Shown here: piece after piece, positions 27,513 through 35,705 of the stretch
Layout: the number at the start of each line of letters is the position of its first letter
How positions within the stretch are numbered: position 1 is the first letter of the stretch
Source: Bacteroidales bacterium
Lineage (GTDB): Bacteria; Bacteroidota; Bacteroidia; Bacteroidales; P3
Reading direction: 5' to 3'
Length of the DNA stretch: 64,000 bases
Assembly (NCBI GenBank): GCA_009783885.1
Contig: WRCN01000008.1
Location: 17,610 to 81,609 of the forward strand
Made by a program: the position numbers and the translations under genes
Notes under the pieces: generated by a model
What the model saw: the letters and a program-made list of their open reading frames with translations, nothing else
What the model was told of the DNA's origin: nothing
Database searches by the model: none

Positions 27513-28064
27513 TTATACTTTTTGTATTTCTTTTACTAATTCTTTTCCGATCTCAACGGCTTTTTCGTTTTCCGGAATTAAGTTGTGATGGCGTGCGGGT
27601 AATGAAGCCTCTAACCCTTTGCGGATAAACTCACTTCCTACAATCGGTTTGATTTTCAAAAATCCACCCAATACAATCATGTTGAAAACCTTTGCTAAGC
27701 CTAATTCGGAGGCTTTTGCCGTGGCTTCAATCGAATAGATATTGATGTCTTTTCGAGTTGGAGGATTGTTGATCCCGTTTGGGTCATACAATAAATATCC
27801 ACCTGGTTTTACAGATTGTTCAAACTTATCCAACGAAGGTTGATTAAGAACTATCGCCGTATCGAATTTGTTGATGATGGGCGAACTGATGCGCTCGTCG
27901 CTGATTACGATGGACACATTTGCTGTGCCTCCACGCATTTCAGGTCCATAAGAAGGCATCCAACTCACCTCCTTATTTTCCATGGCTCCCGAATATGCCA
28001 AAATTTTGCCCATCGACAAAACGCCTTGACCGCCGAAGCCTGCTATGATGATTTCTTCTGTCAT
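27513..28064 (-). CDS. korC: 2-oxoacid:ferredoxin oxidoreductase, gamma subunit
   Basis: 183 aa from MTEEIIIAGFGGQGVLSMGK (28064). Gamma subunit of the thiamine-diphosphate enzyme that oxidatively decarboxylates a 2-oxoacid (2-oxoglutarate is most likely in Bacteroidota) to acyl-CoA with reduction of ferredoxin. GGQG near the start and PSYGPEMRGGTANVSIVIS are family motifs. Last gene of korDABC, separated from korB by a palindromic repeat. The in-frame ATG at 28094 lies inside that repeat and was rejected. Confidence 0.92.
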   Translation of the reverse strand: MTEEIIIAGFGGQGVLSMGKILAYSGAMENKEVSWMPSYGPEMRGGTANVSIVISDERISSPIINKFDTAIVLNQPSLDKFEQSVKPGGYLLYDPNGINNPPTRKDINIYSIEATAKASELGLAKVFNMIVLGGFLKIKPIVGSEFIRKGLEASLPARHHNLIPENEKAVEIGKELVKEIQKV

Positions 28065-28077
28065 GTTTTTTTTATTT

Positions 28078-28151
28078 GTTGGGGCGGGGTTCACCCCCGC
28101 CCTACGGTTATTATTATTTTGGAATGGGCGAGGGTAAACCTCGCCCTTACG
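28078..28151. repeat. Palindromic repeat, double-hairpin type (korB-korC spacer)
   Basis: ggggcggggttcacccccgc then cctacg, an AT spacer, and GGGCGAGGgtaaACCTCGCCC ending ttacg. Confidence 0.85.
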
Positions 28152-28152
28152 A

Positions 28153-28923
28153 TTATTTTACTAATTTTCCATCAACTTTTATATCACCCAATGGATAAAC
28201 AGGGAACATATTTTCTTCCATCCACTTATTAGATGCAAGCGGTGTCATTTTCCAACCTGAATTACAGTTTGAAACGATTTCAATAAACGATAATCCTTTG
28301 TGATTTTGTTGATTTTCAAATGCTTGACGAATGGCTTTTTTCAATTTGCGAACATTGCCCGGTGTATGCACAGATTGACGTGTACACATATAAACACCAT
28401 CCAACTGTGCAACCATTTCTGTAATTTTCATGGGGCCTCCCATCGTCTTCACATCACGTCCGTGAGGCGATGTAGATGATGTCATGCCCGGCAGTGTAGT
28501 CGGCGCCATTTGTCCACCGGTCATACCGTAAATTCCGTTGTTCACGAAAAAGATGACGATATTTTCGCCACGATTACAGGCGTGAATAGTTTCAGCTGTA
28601 CCGATTGCTGCCAAATCGCCATCACCTTGATAGGTAAAAACAGCTTTATCCGGCATCATACGACTAACTGCACTTGCCAACGCTGGTGCGCGTCCGTGAG
28701 CAGCTTGCTGCATATCAATATTCAAATAATCGTAAGCCAAAACGGCACAACCTACGGGTGCAATACCAATGGCTTTGTCTTGCAAACCCATTTCTTCGAG
28801 TACTTCCAAAATAACATTGTGAACTACGCCGTGTCCGCAACCCGGACAATAATGATACGGCTTTTCCGTTCGTAGGGCAGGTTTTTGATAAACCAAATTT
28901 TCTTTTTTTGCTATACTTGACAT
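28153..28923 (-). CDS. korB: 2-oxoacid:ferredoxin oxidoreductase, beta subunit
   Basis: 256 aa. Thiamine-diphosphate-binding subunit. YCPGCGHGVVHNVILE at the N-terminus, the GDG...N motif in TYQGDGDLAAIGTAETIHA followed by NNGIYGMTGGQMAPTT binds the cofactor and Mg. Follows korA by 13 bp. Substrate is inferred from the group; the sequence alone does not separate 2-oxoglutarate from other 2-oxoacids. Confidence 0.93.
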   Translation of the reverse strand: MSSIAKKENLVYQKPALRTEKPYHYCPGCGHGVVHNVILEVLEEMGLQDKAIGIAPVGCAVLAYDYLNIDMQQAAHGRAPALASAVSRMMPDKAVFTYQGDGDLAAIGTAETIHACNRGENIVIFFVNNGIYGMTGGQMAPTTLPGMTSSTSPHGRDVKTMGGPMKITEMVAQLDGVYMCTRQSVHTPGNVRKLKKAIRQAFENQQNHKGLSFIEIVSNCNSGWKMTPLASNKWMEENMFPVYPLGDIKVDGKLVK

Positions 28924-28936
28924 AATAAAACCCTCC

Positions 28937-30013
28937 TTACATGATTGATTTAATAGCGTTCACAACTTCGTCTGGTGTAGGAATAGCTCCACCGGCACGA
29001 CCGAAATGTTCCACTTTGGTTTGACCATTTACGACTAATTTCACATCTTCGACCATTTGTCCCATGCTCATTTCCACAGTTAAGAAACCTTTTACTCTTT
29101 TCGCCAAATCGGCAATCGGTTTTTTCGGGAACGGAAATAAGGTAATCGGACGAAGCAAGCCCACCTTGAGGCCCTCTTTGCGAAGTAGATCCACCGCTTT
29201 TTGGCTGATACGAGCACTTGAGCCGTATGCTACAATCACATAGTCGGCATCGTCGCACTGAATGGCTTCATAGCGTACTTCGTTAGCTTCGATTTCGTCG
29301 TATTTCTTTTTTAGTGAGTTGTTGTGTGCCTCTTGAACAGAAGATACCAAATTCAACGATGTGATGATATTACGTTCACGGTCAGGCGTTTTTCCAACCG
29401 TAGCCCAAGGCGTATTTTTACGGATTTCGGCTTCGGTAAAACGCGGACGTTGCTCGGGAAGAACTACTTTTTCCATCATTTGACCAATGATACCGTCCGA
29501 TAAAATCAACACCGGAGTGCGATATTTGAACGCCAAGTCGAAGCCCAATACGGCAAAATCCGCCATTTCTTGAACTGAAGCGGGAGCAAGAACGATCATG
29601 TGATAATCGCCGTGTCCACCGCCTTTCACAGACTGGAAATAGTCGGATTGCGAAGGCTGAATGGTTCCTAATCCCGGACCTCCGCGAACAATGTTTACCA
29701 ACAAGCAAGGCAATTCTGCGCCTGCCATGTAGGAAATTCCTTCCTGTTTGAGCGACATACCGGGGCTCGATGATGAAGTCATCACACGCTTTCCGCAAGC
29801 GGCGCCGCCATACACCATGTTGATAGCAGCTACTTCGGATTCGGCTTGAAGCACCACCATTCCTGTACGTTTTTCGGGTTGTTCGAGCATCAGATATTCC
29901 ATAATCTCCGACTGAGGCGTAATGGGATATCCGAAATAACCGTCGCAACCCGCACGAATCGCTGCTTCTGCAACGGCTTCGTTTCCTTTCATGAGTTTAA
30001 ATTCTTTTTGCAT
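28937..30013 (-). CDS. korA: 2-oxoacid:ferredoxin oxidoreductase, alpha subunit
   Basis: 358 aa. Pyrimidine-binding and transketolase C-terminal-like domains. GCDGYFGYPITPQSEIMEYL, the SEVAAINMVYGGAACGKRVM block, SSSSPGMSLKQEGISYMAGA and GGPGLGTIQPSQSDYFQ are typical. It begins 15 bp after korD. Reduced ferredoxin made here could feed the Nfn-like and FMN/4Fe-4S proteins encoded about 6 kb away. Confidence 0.93.
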   Translation of the reverse strand: MQKEFKLMKGNEAVAEAAIRAGCDGYFGYPITPQSEIMEYLMLEQPEKRTGMVVLQAESEVAAINMVYGGAACGKRVMTSSSSPGMSLKQEGISYMAGAELPCLLVNIVRGGPGLGTIQPSQSDYFQSVKGGGHGDYHMIVLAPASVQEMADFAVLGFDLAFKYRTPVLILSDGIIGQMMEKVVLPEQRPRFTEAEIRKNTPWATVGKTPDRERNIITSLNLVSSVQEAHNNSLKKKYDEIEANEVRYEAIQCDDADYVIVAYGSSARISQKAVDLLRKEGLKVGLLRPITLFPFPKKPIADLAKRVKGFLTVEMSMGQMVEDVKLVVNGQTKVEHFGRAGGAIPTPDEVVNAIKSIM

Positions 30014-30028
30014 ATTTGGTGTTTTAAA

Positions 30029-30256
30029 TTATTCGACCTTTGCTTTGTAAACGGTAATTACTGCGTCCGGACAAACGATTGCACAGTTTGCACAGCCAAT
30101 ACACGCATCCGGTTTTTCCAGAACTGCGTAGTTGTAACCTTTTGCGTTTACTTTCGGGGAAAACCCGATGCAGCCGAAGCTGCAAGCAGGGGCGCACACT
30201 TGGCAACCCTTGCATTTTTCGACATCAATGATGATTTCGCCTTTGAATTTTGCCAT
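30029..30256 (-). CDS. korD: 2-oxoacid:ferredoxin oxidoreductase, 2x[4Fe-4S] delta subunit
   Basis: 75 aa. Two clusters: CKGCQVCAPAC and CIGCANCAIVCP, each CxxCxxCxxxC(P). Electron carrier subunit of the Kor complex. First gene of korDABC with a promoter box TATCTTTG on the minus strand at 30290-30297. Confidence 0.93.
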   Translation of the reverse strand: MAKFKGEIIIDVEKCKGCQVCAPACSFGCIGFSPKVNAKGYNYAVLEKPDACIGCANCAIVCPDAVITVYKAKVE

Positions 30257-30289
30257 AATATTTATTGTTTATTAAAATTTTCAAGTCTG

Positions 30290-30297
30290 CAAAGATA
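30290..30297 (-). promoter_or_regulatory. Promoter box TATCTTTG for korDABC
   Basis: Minus strand TTTGTATCTTTGCAGAC, 34 nt upstream of the korD ATG. Confidence 0.8.
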
Positions 30298-30357
30298 CAA
30301 AAAAAAAATAACATGGCAAAAAATAAATGAAATAGTCCAAAATTTCAAAATTTTTCG

Positions 30358-30365
30358 TACCTTTG
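30358..30365 (+). promoter_or_regulatory. Upstream promoter box TACCTTTG
   Basis: First of two boxes before the beta-barrel gene; a very short ORF (MYNIRFYQPN at 30380) and AT-rich leader lie between the two. Confidence 0.55.
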
Positions 30366-30465
30366 TAAGCGTATAATATATGTACAATATTAGATTTTAT
30401 CAACCAAATTAAAAAATGGAATTGCCTTAATTCAAACTAAATTTGCCAAAATCAAAAATAATAAC

Positions 30466-30473
30466 TAACTTTG
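30466..30473 (+). promoter_or_regulatory. Proximal promoter box TAACTTTG
   Basis: 20 nt upstream of the ATG at 30494. Confidence 0.8.
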
Positions 30474-30493
30474 CAAATTAAAACACAAAAACA

Positions 30494-31165
30494 ATGAAAA
30501 AAATAATTTTATTAATCAGTTTTTTATTACTTACCCAATTGGGAAGCGCACAAGTGAATATCGGAGCCCGCATGGGACTGAATGCAGGTTTATTTGAACT
30601 GAAAGGTGTCGATATGGACAAATACAAAATTACACCTCGCTACAACGTACTTATCAATTTGGACGCGGATGTGCCATTTAGTACGGTATTTTCGTTTCGA
30701 ACCGGTATCGGACTTGTGCAAAAATGGTCGGAAGTTGACCATATAACACCTATAGACACTACCTCCGTATTTTATAAAATGAGTTATTTGGAAATGCCGC
30801 TGTTTTTAGTTGCACGGGGAGAAACGGATTTCTTCGGAAATTTCTATTTTGGAGTAGGGCCAACCCTTTCATTAGGTGTTGGTGGACAAGTAAATATTTT
30901 TAAAAATTCGGGAGGTTTACCGTATGAAGACAGTCCAAAAATCAATTGGAACGGCAAACCTGCACCTCCCGAACACCATGGCTATAATCATTTCAAACGC
31001 TTTGATTTCGGTATAGGTGCTATACTCGCTTACCAATTGCCCAGAAGCGGCATCACATTTACTGCAAGTTACAACAAAGGATTGAGAGATATTTCACCAA
31101 ATCCGGATGTTACATTTAGAACCTCATACGTTGGACTCAGTATTGGATTTTTTATGCAAAACTAA
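30494..31165 (+). CDS. Outer-membrane beta-barrel protein (PorT/OMP_b-brl_2-like)
   Basis: 223 aa. Signal peptide MKKIILLISFLLLTQLGSAQ followed at once by VNIGARMGLNAGLFELKG, the usual first strand of the Bacteroidota beta-barrel family PF13568. Alternating hydrophobic strands continue to the C-terminal VGLSIGFFMQN, which ends in the aromatic residue typical of barrels. Function is not predictable. Driven by two tandem promoter boxes; a long inverted repeat lies downstream. Confidence 0.75.
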   Translation: MKKIILLISFLLLTQLGSAQVNIGARMGLNAGLFELKGVDMDKYKITPRYNVLINLDADVPFSTVFSFRTGIGLVQKWSEVDHITPIDTTSVFYKMSYLEMPLFLVARGETDFFGNFYFGVGPTLSLGVGGQVNIFKNSGGLPYEDSPKINWNGKPAPPEHHGYNHFKRFDFGIGAILAYQLPRSGITFTASYNKGLRDISPNPDVTFRTSYVGLSIGFFMQN

Positions 31166-31168
31166 ATG

Positions 31169-31260
31169 AGTTAAGAGTTAAGAACTAAGAGTCAAAAGTT
31201 GTTACGAATACGACTTGGCGAAGCAACTCACAGTTCTTAACTTTTAACTCTTAACTCATA
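31169..31260. repeat. Long AT-rich inverted repeat
   Basis: gagttaagagttaagaact is mirrored by agttcttaacttttaactc and ttaactcat across a short centre. Could act as a terminator-like hairpin, but lacks GC and a T-run. Confidence 0.7.
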
Positions 31261-31265
31261 CAATT

Positions 31266-31877
31266 ATGTTTACAGGAATTATCGAAAAAATCGGAAAAAT
31301 TGTAGGTGTTGAAACCGAACAAACTAATGTTCATTTCACGGTTCAAACGCCCATTGCTCAAGAATTGAAAATCGACCAAAGTATGGCTCACGACGGCGTT
31401 TGCCTTACGGTTGTGAACGTGGATTACGACAAAAATCAGTACGTTGTAACTGCCATGCAAGAAACGTTAGACTGCACAAATCTGCGTACGTGGGAAATTG
31501 GCACGGAAGTCAACCTCGAACGTTCCATGCGTATGGACGGGCGTTTCGATGGGCATGTGGTGCAAGGTCATGTTGACCAAACAGCCGTTTGCGAAAAAGT
31601 TGAAACTTTAGACGGCAGTTGGAAATTCTACTTTACTTACGACGTAAAAAAAGAGTTTTTCACTGTTGATAAAGGCTCTATTTGCGTGAATGGCGTGAGT
31701 TTGACGGTTGTCGATTCCGAACCCGGCATGTTTTCTGTAGCCATCATTCCATACACATTTAAAGAAACTAATTTTCACAATTTCCAAAAAGGAACAGTGG
31801 TGAATATTGAGTTTGACGTGTTTGGAAAATACGTGGCTCGCTTGTTCGACGAGTATATCAAGGCGAAAGGACTGTAA
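31266..31877 (+). CDS. ribE: Riboflavin synthase
   Basis: 203 aa. Dismutates two 6,7-dimethyl-8-ribityllumazines to riboflavin. Two lumazine-binding repeats: MFTGIIEKIGKIVGV ... HDGVCLTVVNVDY, and MRMDGRFDGHVVQGHVDQTA ... ICVNGVSLTVVDSE. The usual SxAxNGxCLTV is MAHDGVCLTV in repeat 1. C-terminus NIEFDVFGKYVARL is typical. recR follows 20 bp downstream, probably cotranscribed. Confidence 0.95.
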   Translation: MFTGIIEKIGKIVGVETEQTNVHFTVQTPIAQELKIDQSMAHDGVCLTVVNVDYDKNQYVVTAMQETLDCTNLRTWEIGTEVNLERSMRMDGRFDGHVVQGHVDQTAVCEKVETLDGSWKFYFTYDVKKEFFTVDKGSICVNGVSLTVVDSEPGMFSVAIIPYTFKETNFHNFQKGTVVNIEFDVFGKYVARLFDEYIKAKGL

Positions 31878-31897
31878 TTTTATAATCAAAAAAACCA

Positions 31898-32500
31898 ATG
31901 CATTCTTACCCTTCACAACTCTTGGAAAACGGCGTTGAACAACTCTCAAAACTGCCCGGTGTTGGAAAGCGTACAGCATTGCGATTGGCGTTGTGGCTAT
32001 TGAAACAAGACGAACAAGTAGCAATTGATTTTGCCAAACACGTGTTGGCCATGCGAATTGACATACAATATTGCGAACGTTGCCACAATTTATCGGATAA
32101 AACAATTTGTGATATTTGCAGCCATCCTTCTCGAGACACAGCACTACTGTGCGTTGTATGCGATGTCCGTGATGTGATGGCGATTGAAAATACAGGCTCT
32201 TTCAGAGGGTATTATCATGTTTTGGGCGGTGTGATTTCACCGATTGACGGCATTTCGCCACGAGATTTGAATTTGGAAAGTTTGTTCGAACGTTTGAAAA
32301 AAGAGGCAATACAAGAAGTTTTACTTGCACTTCCAAGCACCATGGACGGTGAAACTACGCAATTTTACATTCACAAACATATTTCGCCGATGGGTATCAA
32401 ACTCACAACCATTGCTAAAGGCGTGGCGATTGGGGATGAATTGGAATATACCGATGAGGTTACGTTGGGGCGGAGTATTATCAATCGCGTTGAAATTTAA
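31898..32500 (+). CDS. recR: Recombination protein RecR
   Basis: 200 aa. Works with RecO and RecF in loading RecA at gaps. Helix-hairpin-helix LPGVGKRTALRLALWLL, zinc finger CERCHNLSDKTICDIC, and the Toprim domain with LLCVVCDVRDVMAIENTGSF followed by YHVLGGVISPIDGISP. Length is normal. Cotranscribed with ribE by spacing. Confidence 0.96.
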   Translation: MHSYPSQLLENGVEQLSKLPGVGKRTALRLALWLLKQDEQVAIDFAKHVLAMRIDIQYCERCHNLSDKTICDICSHPSRDTALLCVVCDVRDVMAIENTGSFRGYYHVLGGVISPIDGISPRDLNLESLFERLKKEAIQEVLLALPSTMDGETTQFYIHKHISPMGIKLTTIAKGVAIGDELEYTDEVTLGRSIINRVEI

Positions 32501-32523
32501 TTTATCATTTCAAATATTTTTTG

Positions 32524-32531
32524 TATCTTTG
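32524..32531 (+). promoter_or_regulatory. Promoter box TATCTTTG
   Basis: Drives the 96-aa hypothetical gene at 32620, leaving an unusually long leader of about 80 nt. Confidence 0.75.
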
Positions 32532-32619
32532 TTAAAATTTAAAATACACAACTTATAACCAAAAAAAGAAAAAAAGAAAGTGAAGCAATAGATTTATAAT
32601 AATTCAAAAAACAACCAAT

Positions 32620-32910
32620 ATGAGTGTACATCAATTTATGTCAGAGCATATATCTGACATTAGAGAAATTATCGACCAAATGGAAAGACCTTTTGATTCA
32701 CATGCTTTCATCAAAAAATTTGCAAAGAATTTTCAAGTAGAATACGTTGATTTATTATCGCAATATGAACAAGACCTATTTGAGAATGTTCATAAACAAA
32801 TTGGAAAATTTCTTTCCGAAAAAAGTGCCATACTTGGTATCCAATCGGCAGGAAGAGTATCAAGCGAGAATGTTTTTGGAGAGGTAAACGATAACGAAAA
32901 TTGGCTTTAA
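32620..32910 (+). CDS. Hypothetical 96-aa protein
   Basis: Unrecognised. Soluble, mostly helical, begins MSVHQFMSEHISDIREIIDQ and contains RPFDSHAFIKKFAKNFQVEY. It has its own promoter (32524) and terminator (32972-32999). If the inverted-repeat element at 33005-33075 is an attC-like site, this gene would be the cassette ORF in front of it, but that is inference only. Confidence 0.55.
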   Translation: MSVHQFMSEHISDIREIIDQMERPFDSHAFIKKFAKNFQVEYVDLLSQYEQDLFENVHKQIGKFLSEKSAILGIQSAGRVSSENVFGEVNDNENWL

Positions 32911-32971
32911 TGAAACTTAAAAGTTGTTTTGCTTGCGCGGACGTAGACGTCCGTCGATAAATCAGCACAAA

Positions 32972-32999
32972 GGCAGAGATAAAATCTCTGCCTTTTTTT
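32972..32999 (+). terminator. Rho-independent terminator
   Basis: GGCAGAGAT/ATCTCTGCC stem, 3-nt loop, seven T; preceded by a small hairpin CGGACGtagaCGTCCG at 32939-32954. Confidence 0.88.
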
Positions 33000-33004
33000 A
33001 TTTT

Positions 33005-33075
33005 GTTAATAACTCGGTTAAAAACTTCCTCAAAAGAAATATACGAAAATCGACTTTCGAGCGTTATATATAGTG
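33005..33075 (+). repeat. Inverted-repeat element A, attC-like, upstream of BECR gene 1
   Basis: Begins GTTAATAACTCG and ends CGAGCGTTATATATAGTG; the outer ATAAC/GTTAT and TCG/CGA pair. An element with the same ends (GTTAATAACTCG ... GAGCGTTATATAGTG) and a shared internal TATACGAAAAT lies at 50145-50229 in front of the second BECR gene. Confidence 0.65.
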
Positions 33076-33119
33076 AACGGATATTTGTTCATAAACAGAA
33101 TTATTTACAAAAAATCAAA

Positions 33120-33542
33120 ATGATGAAAAAAGAAATCAAACTACAACAAAAAATCCTTGATTTAATAAAAATAGCAAGGACTCACAAAACCTCTAAAAGG
33201 ATTATTTCTATCGGAAAAATCACTAAATTTCAAGCAGACATTTTTGAAAAAAGGTTCGGCATAAATGTTCGAGACTATGAAAGAACGATTGACGCTGATG
33301 GAATAAGACACGCTTTAAATAAGCACCCCAATCTCTTTGATACTGATTTTTTAACCATTCTACTTATTGTTGATAATCCCGATGTTGTGGGGTTAGGCAA
33401 AGAAAAAGATACAATTGTGTATCGAAAAAATTTTGAAAAATATATTTTTTACGTGGAATGTATTCAAAAAGGGAAAAAACGGTTGATGTTAAAAACGCTC
33501 TATAAAAAAAGAAAACCGCTTGAGCGTACCCAAGCGGTATAG
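33120..33542 (+). CDS. BECR-fold nuclease-like protein (toxin-like) 1
   Basis: 140 aa from the ATG at 33120. The C-terminal half, with DADGIRHALNKHPN, then LLIVDNPDVVGLGKEKDTIV, then YVECIQKGKKRLMLKTLYKK, resembles the phage-type Barnase-EndoU-ColicinE5/D-RelE nuclease domains (His early, KT-x-YK at the end). These are toxins or phage-borne RNases in other contexts. No obvious antitoxin ORF is adjacent; a convergent small RNA overlaps its 3' end. No classical promoter box is seen, so the element at 33005-33075 may supply expression. Assignment is from motif memory. Confidence 0.5.
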   Translation: MMKKEIKLQQKILDLIKIARTHKTSKRIISIGKITKFQADIFEKRFGINVRDYERTIDADGIRHALNKHPNLFDTDFLTILLIVDNPDVVGLGKEKDTIVYRKNFEKYIFYVECIQKGKKRLMLKTLYKKRKPLERTQAV

Positions 33543-33628
33543 ACTTTTAGGAACGCGATCGATGCTTATGCCCCTCGCTAACGTCTTATGCCGGTTTTTC
33601 CTAAACAAAGTCTGAACGACTTTATTGT
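33503..33628 (-). ncRNA. Promoter-driven structured small RNA convergent with BECR gene 1
   Basis: The minus strand has a complete promoter: TTG (33662-33664), 20-nt spacer, TAACTTTG (33634-33641). The predicted transcript ends in a terminator whose stem ACCGCTTG/CAAGCGGT (33515-33538) lies in the last codons of the BECR gene and is followed by a U-run. The body forms a rod: AGACTT and TTAGGAA pair with TTCCTAA and AAGTCT. The 5' AAAGTC...GACTTT hairpin would compete with the rod. No ORF of note. Confidence 0.65.
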
Positions 33629-33633
33629 CATTG

Positions 33634-33641
33634 CAAAGTTA
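33634..33641 (-). promoter_or_regulatory. Promoter box TAACTTTG of the small RNA
   Basis: Lies 40 nt beyond the typA stop on the same strand, so the RNA has its own start. Confidence 0.8.
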
Positions 33642-33681
33642 CGACTTTTTTTTGAATTAACCAAATTTATTTGCCCGATTA

Positions 33682-35484
33682 TTAATTTTTCGAAGCCCGT
33701 TTCCGATCCACCTCACTCAGCAAAATTTTCCGCAAACGCAACGATTGTGGCGTTACTTCCAAATACTCATCATCGCCGATATATTCCATCGCTTCTTCCA
33801 ATGAAAATTTGATGGGCGGTGCGATACTCGTTTTGTCGTCGGCGCCGGAAGCACGCATGTTTGTGAGTTTTTTGGCAACCGTTACATTTACGACCAAATC
33901 CTCCTGACGAATGTGTTCGCCAATCACTTGTCCGGTGTAAACTTCTTCGTGATTTTCGATGAAAAATCTACCGCGATCTTGAAGTTTGTCAATCGCGTAA
34001 GCGTATGCGGTACCGGTTTCTTTGGCAATGAGCGCACCCTGACGTTTCGTGCCTAAATCACCTTTCCAAGGTTCGTAGGCTTTGAAACGATGAGCCATAA
34101 TGGCTTCGCCTTCGGTGGCTGTAAGAATATTATTTCGCAAGCCGATAATTCCTCGCGAAGGAATCGAAAACTCCATGTGGGTGCGGTCTCCACGATTTTC
34201 AATCGTCAAAATTTCACCACGACGCATGGTTACCAATTCGATCACTTTTCCTGAAAATTCCTCGGGCGAATGAATGGTGAGATATTCGATAGGTTCGCAT
34301 TTTTGTCCGTTGATTTCTTTTAAAATCACTTGCGGTTGTCCCACTTGCAACTCGTAACCTTCTCTGCGCATGGTTTCAATTAAAATTGACAAGTGCAATA
34401 TTCCACGTCCATAAACGGTGTAGCCATCGTTGTTTGGCGAATCTTCCACACGCATTGCCAAGTTTTTTTCGAGTTCTTGATACAGGCGATCGTGAATATG
34501 TCGCGACGTTACATATTTACCTTCTTTTCCGAAAAACGGCGAATTGTTTGCCGTAAAAAACATATTCATCGTGGGTTCTTCAACAGCAATAGGCGGAATA
34601 GCTTCGGGTTTTTCAAAATCAGCAACTGTATCGCCGATATCGAAATTTTCCAGACCCATGATCGCACAAATTTCACCCGCTTGAACTTCCTCTTTCGTTT
34701 TTTCTTTGCCCAAACCTTCAAACACGTAAAGTTCTTTCACTTTTTGTTTGCTTTGCGTTCCATTACGTTTGATGAGGGTGATGTTTTGTCCTGCAATCAG
34801 CGTTCCGCGCGACAAACGTCCTACTGCGATACGACCAATATACGATGAATAATCCAACGACGTAATCATCATTTGTGTATTGCCTTCAACTGCCTTTGGA
34901 GGTTTGATATGTTCCAAAATCAAATCCAACAAGTAGGAAAAATTGTCGGTTGGGTTTTTCCAATCTTCGCCCATCCAGCCTTGTTTGGCAGAGCCGTAAG
35001 CCGTTGGAAAATCCAATTGTTCTTCGGTTGCGCCGAGACTAAACATGAGGTCGAATATTGCTTCCTGCGTGAGTTCGGGGTCACAATTCGGCTTGTCAAC
35101 TTTATTGATGACCACAATTGGTTTCAAATTCAAATCAATCGCTTTTTGAAGCACGAAGCGCGTTTGCGGCATCGGACCTTCAAACGCATCCACCACCAAC
35201 AAAACACCATCTGCCATATTCAAAACACGTTCTACTTCGCCTCCAAAATCGCTGTGTCCAGGCGTGTCGATGATATTTATTTTCGTATTTTTATAGCGCA
35301 CCGACACATTTTTCGCTAAAATCGTTATCCCACGTTCACGCTCAAGATCATTATTATCCAAAAGTAAATCACCAACATTTTGATTTTCTCTAAACAGTTG
35401 GCATTGATGAAGAATTTTATCGACCAACGTAGTTTTTCCGTGGTCAACGTGAGCGATGATGGCGATGTTTCGGATGTTTGTCAT
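33682..35484 (-). CDS. typA: Ribosome-associated GTPase TypA/BipA
   Basis: 600 aa, normal length. Translational GTPase that helps 50S assembly and stress growth. G1 [10 protein letters not shown]2 [12 protein letters not shown]3 [17 protein letters not shown]4 NKVDKP; the BipA-specific C-terminal region includes [20 protein letters not shown]. Its own promoter box is on the minus strand at 35510-35517. Confidence 0.96.
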   Translation of the reverse strand: MTNIRNIAIIAHVDHGKTTLVDKILHQCQLFRENQNVGDLLLDNNDLERERGITILAKNVSVRYKNTKINIIDTPGHSDFGGEVERVLNMADGVLLVVDAFEGPMPQTRFVLQKAIDLNLKPIVVINKVDKPNCDPELTQEAIFDLMFSLGATEEQLDFPTAYGSAKQGWMGEDWKNPTDNFSYLLDLILEHIKPPKAVEGNTQMMITSLDYSSYIGRIAVGRLSRGTLIAGQNITLIKRNGTQSKQKVKELYVFEGLGKEKTKEEVQAGEICAIMGLENFDIGDTVADFEKPEAIPPIAVEEPTMNMFFTANNSPFFGKEGKYVTSRHIHDRLYQELEKNLAMRVEDSPNNDGYTVYGRGILHLSILIETMRREGYELQVGQPQVILKEINGQKCEPIEYLTIHSPEEFSGKVIELVTMRRGEILTIENRGDRTHMEFSIPSRGIIGLRNNILTATEGEAIMAHRFKAYEPWKGDLGTKRQGALIAKETGTAYAYAIDKLQDRGRFFIENHEEVYTGQVIGEHIRQEDLVVNVTVAKKLTNMRASGADDKTSIAPPIKFSLEEAMEYIGDDEYLEVTPQSLRLRKILLSEVDRKRASKN

Positions 35485-35509
35485 TGAATAGGTTTGAAAA
35501 AAAGGAGTG

Positions 35510-35517
35510 CAAAGATA
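35510..35517 (-). promoter_or_regulatory. Promoter box TATCTTTG for typA
   Basis: Minus strand TTCGTATCTTTGCACTCC, 26 nt upstream of the typA ATG. Confidence 0.8.
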
Positions 35518-35542
35518 CGAAAAAAATCTGAAATAAAAAAGC

Positions 35543-35640
35543 CGTCATGTTGAGCGGAGCGAAGCGCAGTCGAAACATCCCCTTGCATTAAGGAGATTCC
35601 TCGACTTCGCATACTTCGTATGCTTCGCTCGGAATGACGG
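35543..35640. repeat. Dispersed imperfect palindrome GTCATGTTGAGC...GGAATGAC
   Basis: Begins gtcatgttgagcggagcgaa and ends cttcgctcggaatgac; contains an inner palindrome gcatacttcgtatgc. Related to 3875-3930 and the pieces near 43.5 kb. Confidence 0.8.
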
Positions 35641-35667
35641 AAGTGGATAGTGGGAGGAATAAAAAAA

Positions 35668-35692
35668 ACGAAACGCATGCGTTTCGTTTTTT
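35668..35692. terminator. Bidirectional terminator
   Basis: Perfect 20-bp palindrome ACGAAACGCA and its complement, flanked by A-run and T-run; serves the minus-strand FMN/4Fe-4S gene. Confidence 0.8.
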
Positions 35693-35705
35693 TATAAACA
35701 TTTTT

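Noticed and set aside
32620..33542. Two-ORF toxin-antitoxin pair (96-aa protein plus BECR-like protein)
   Set aside because: A strong terminator (32972-32999) and the inverted-repeat element separate them, and each seems to be expressed alone.
33503..33628. Calling the minus-strand RNA 6S RNA
   Set aside because: The rod shape is suggestive, but the RNA is short and no large central bubble could be verified by eye; left as an unnamed ncRNA.
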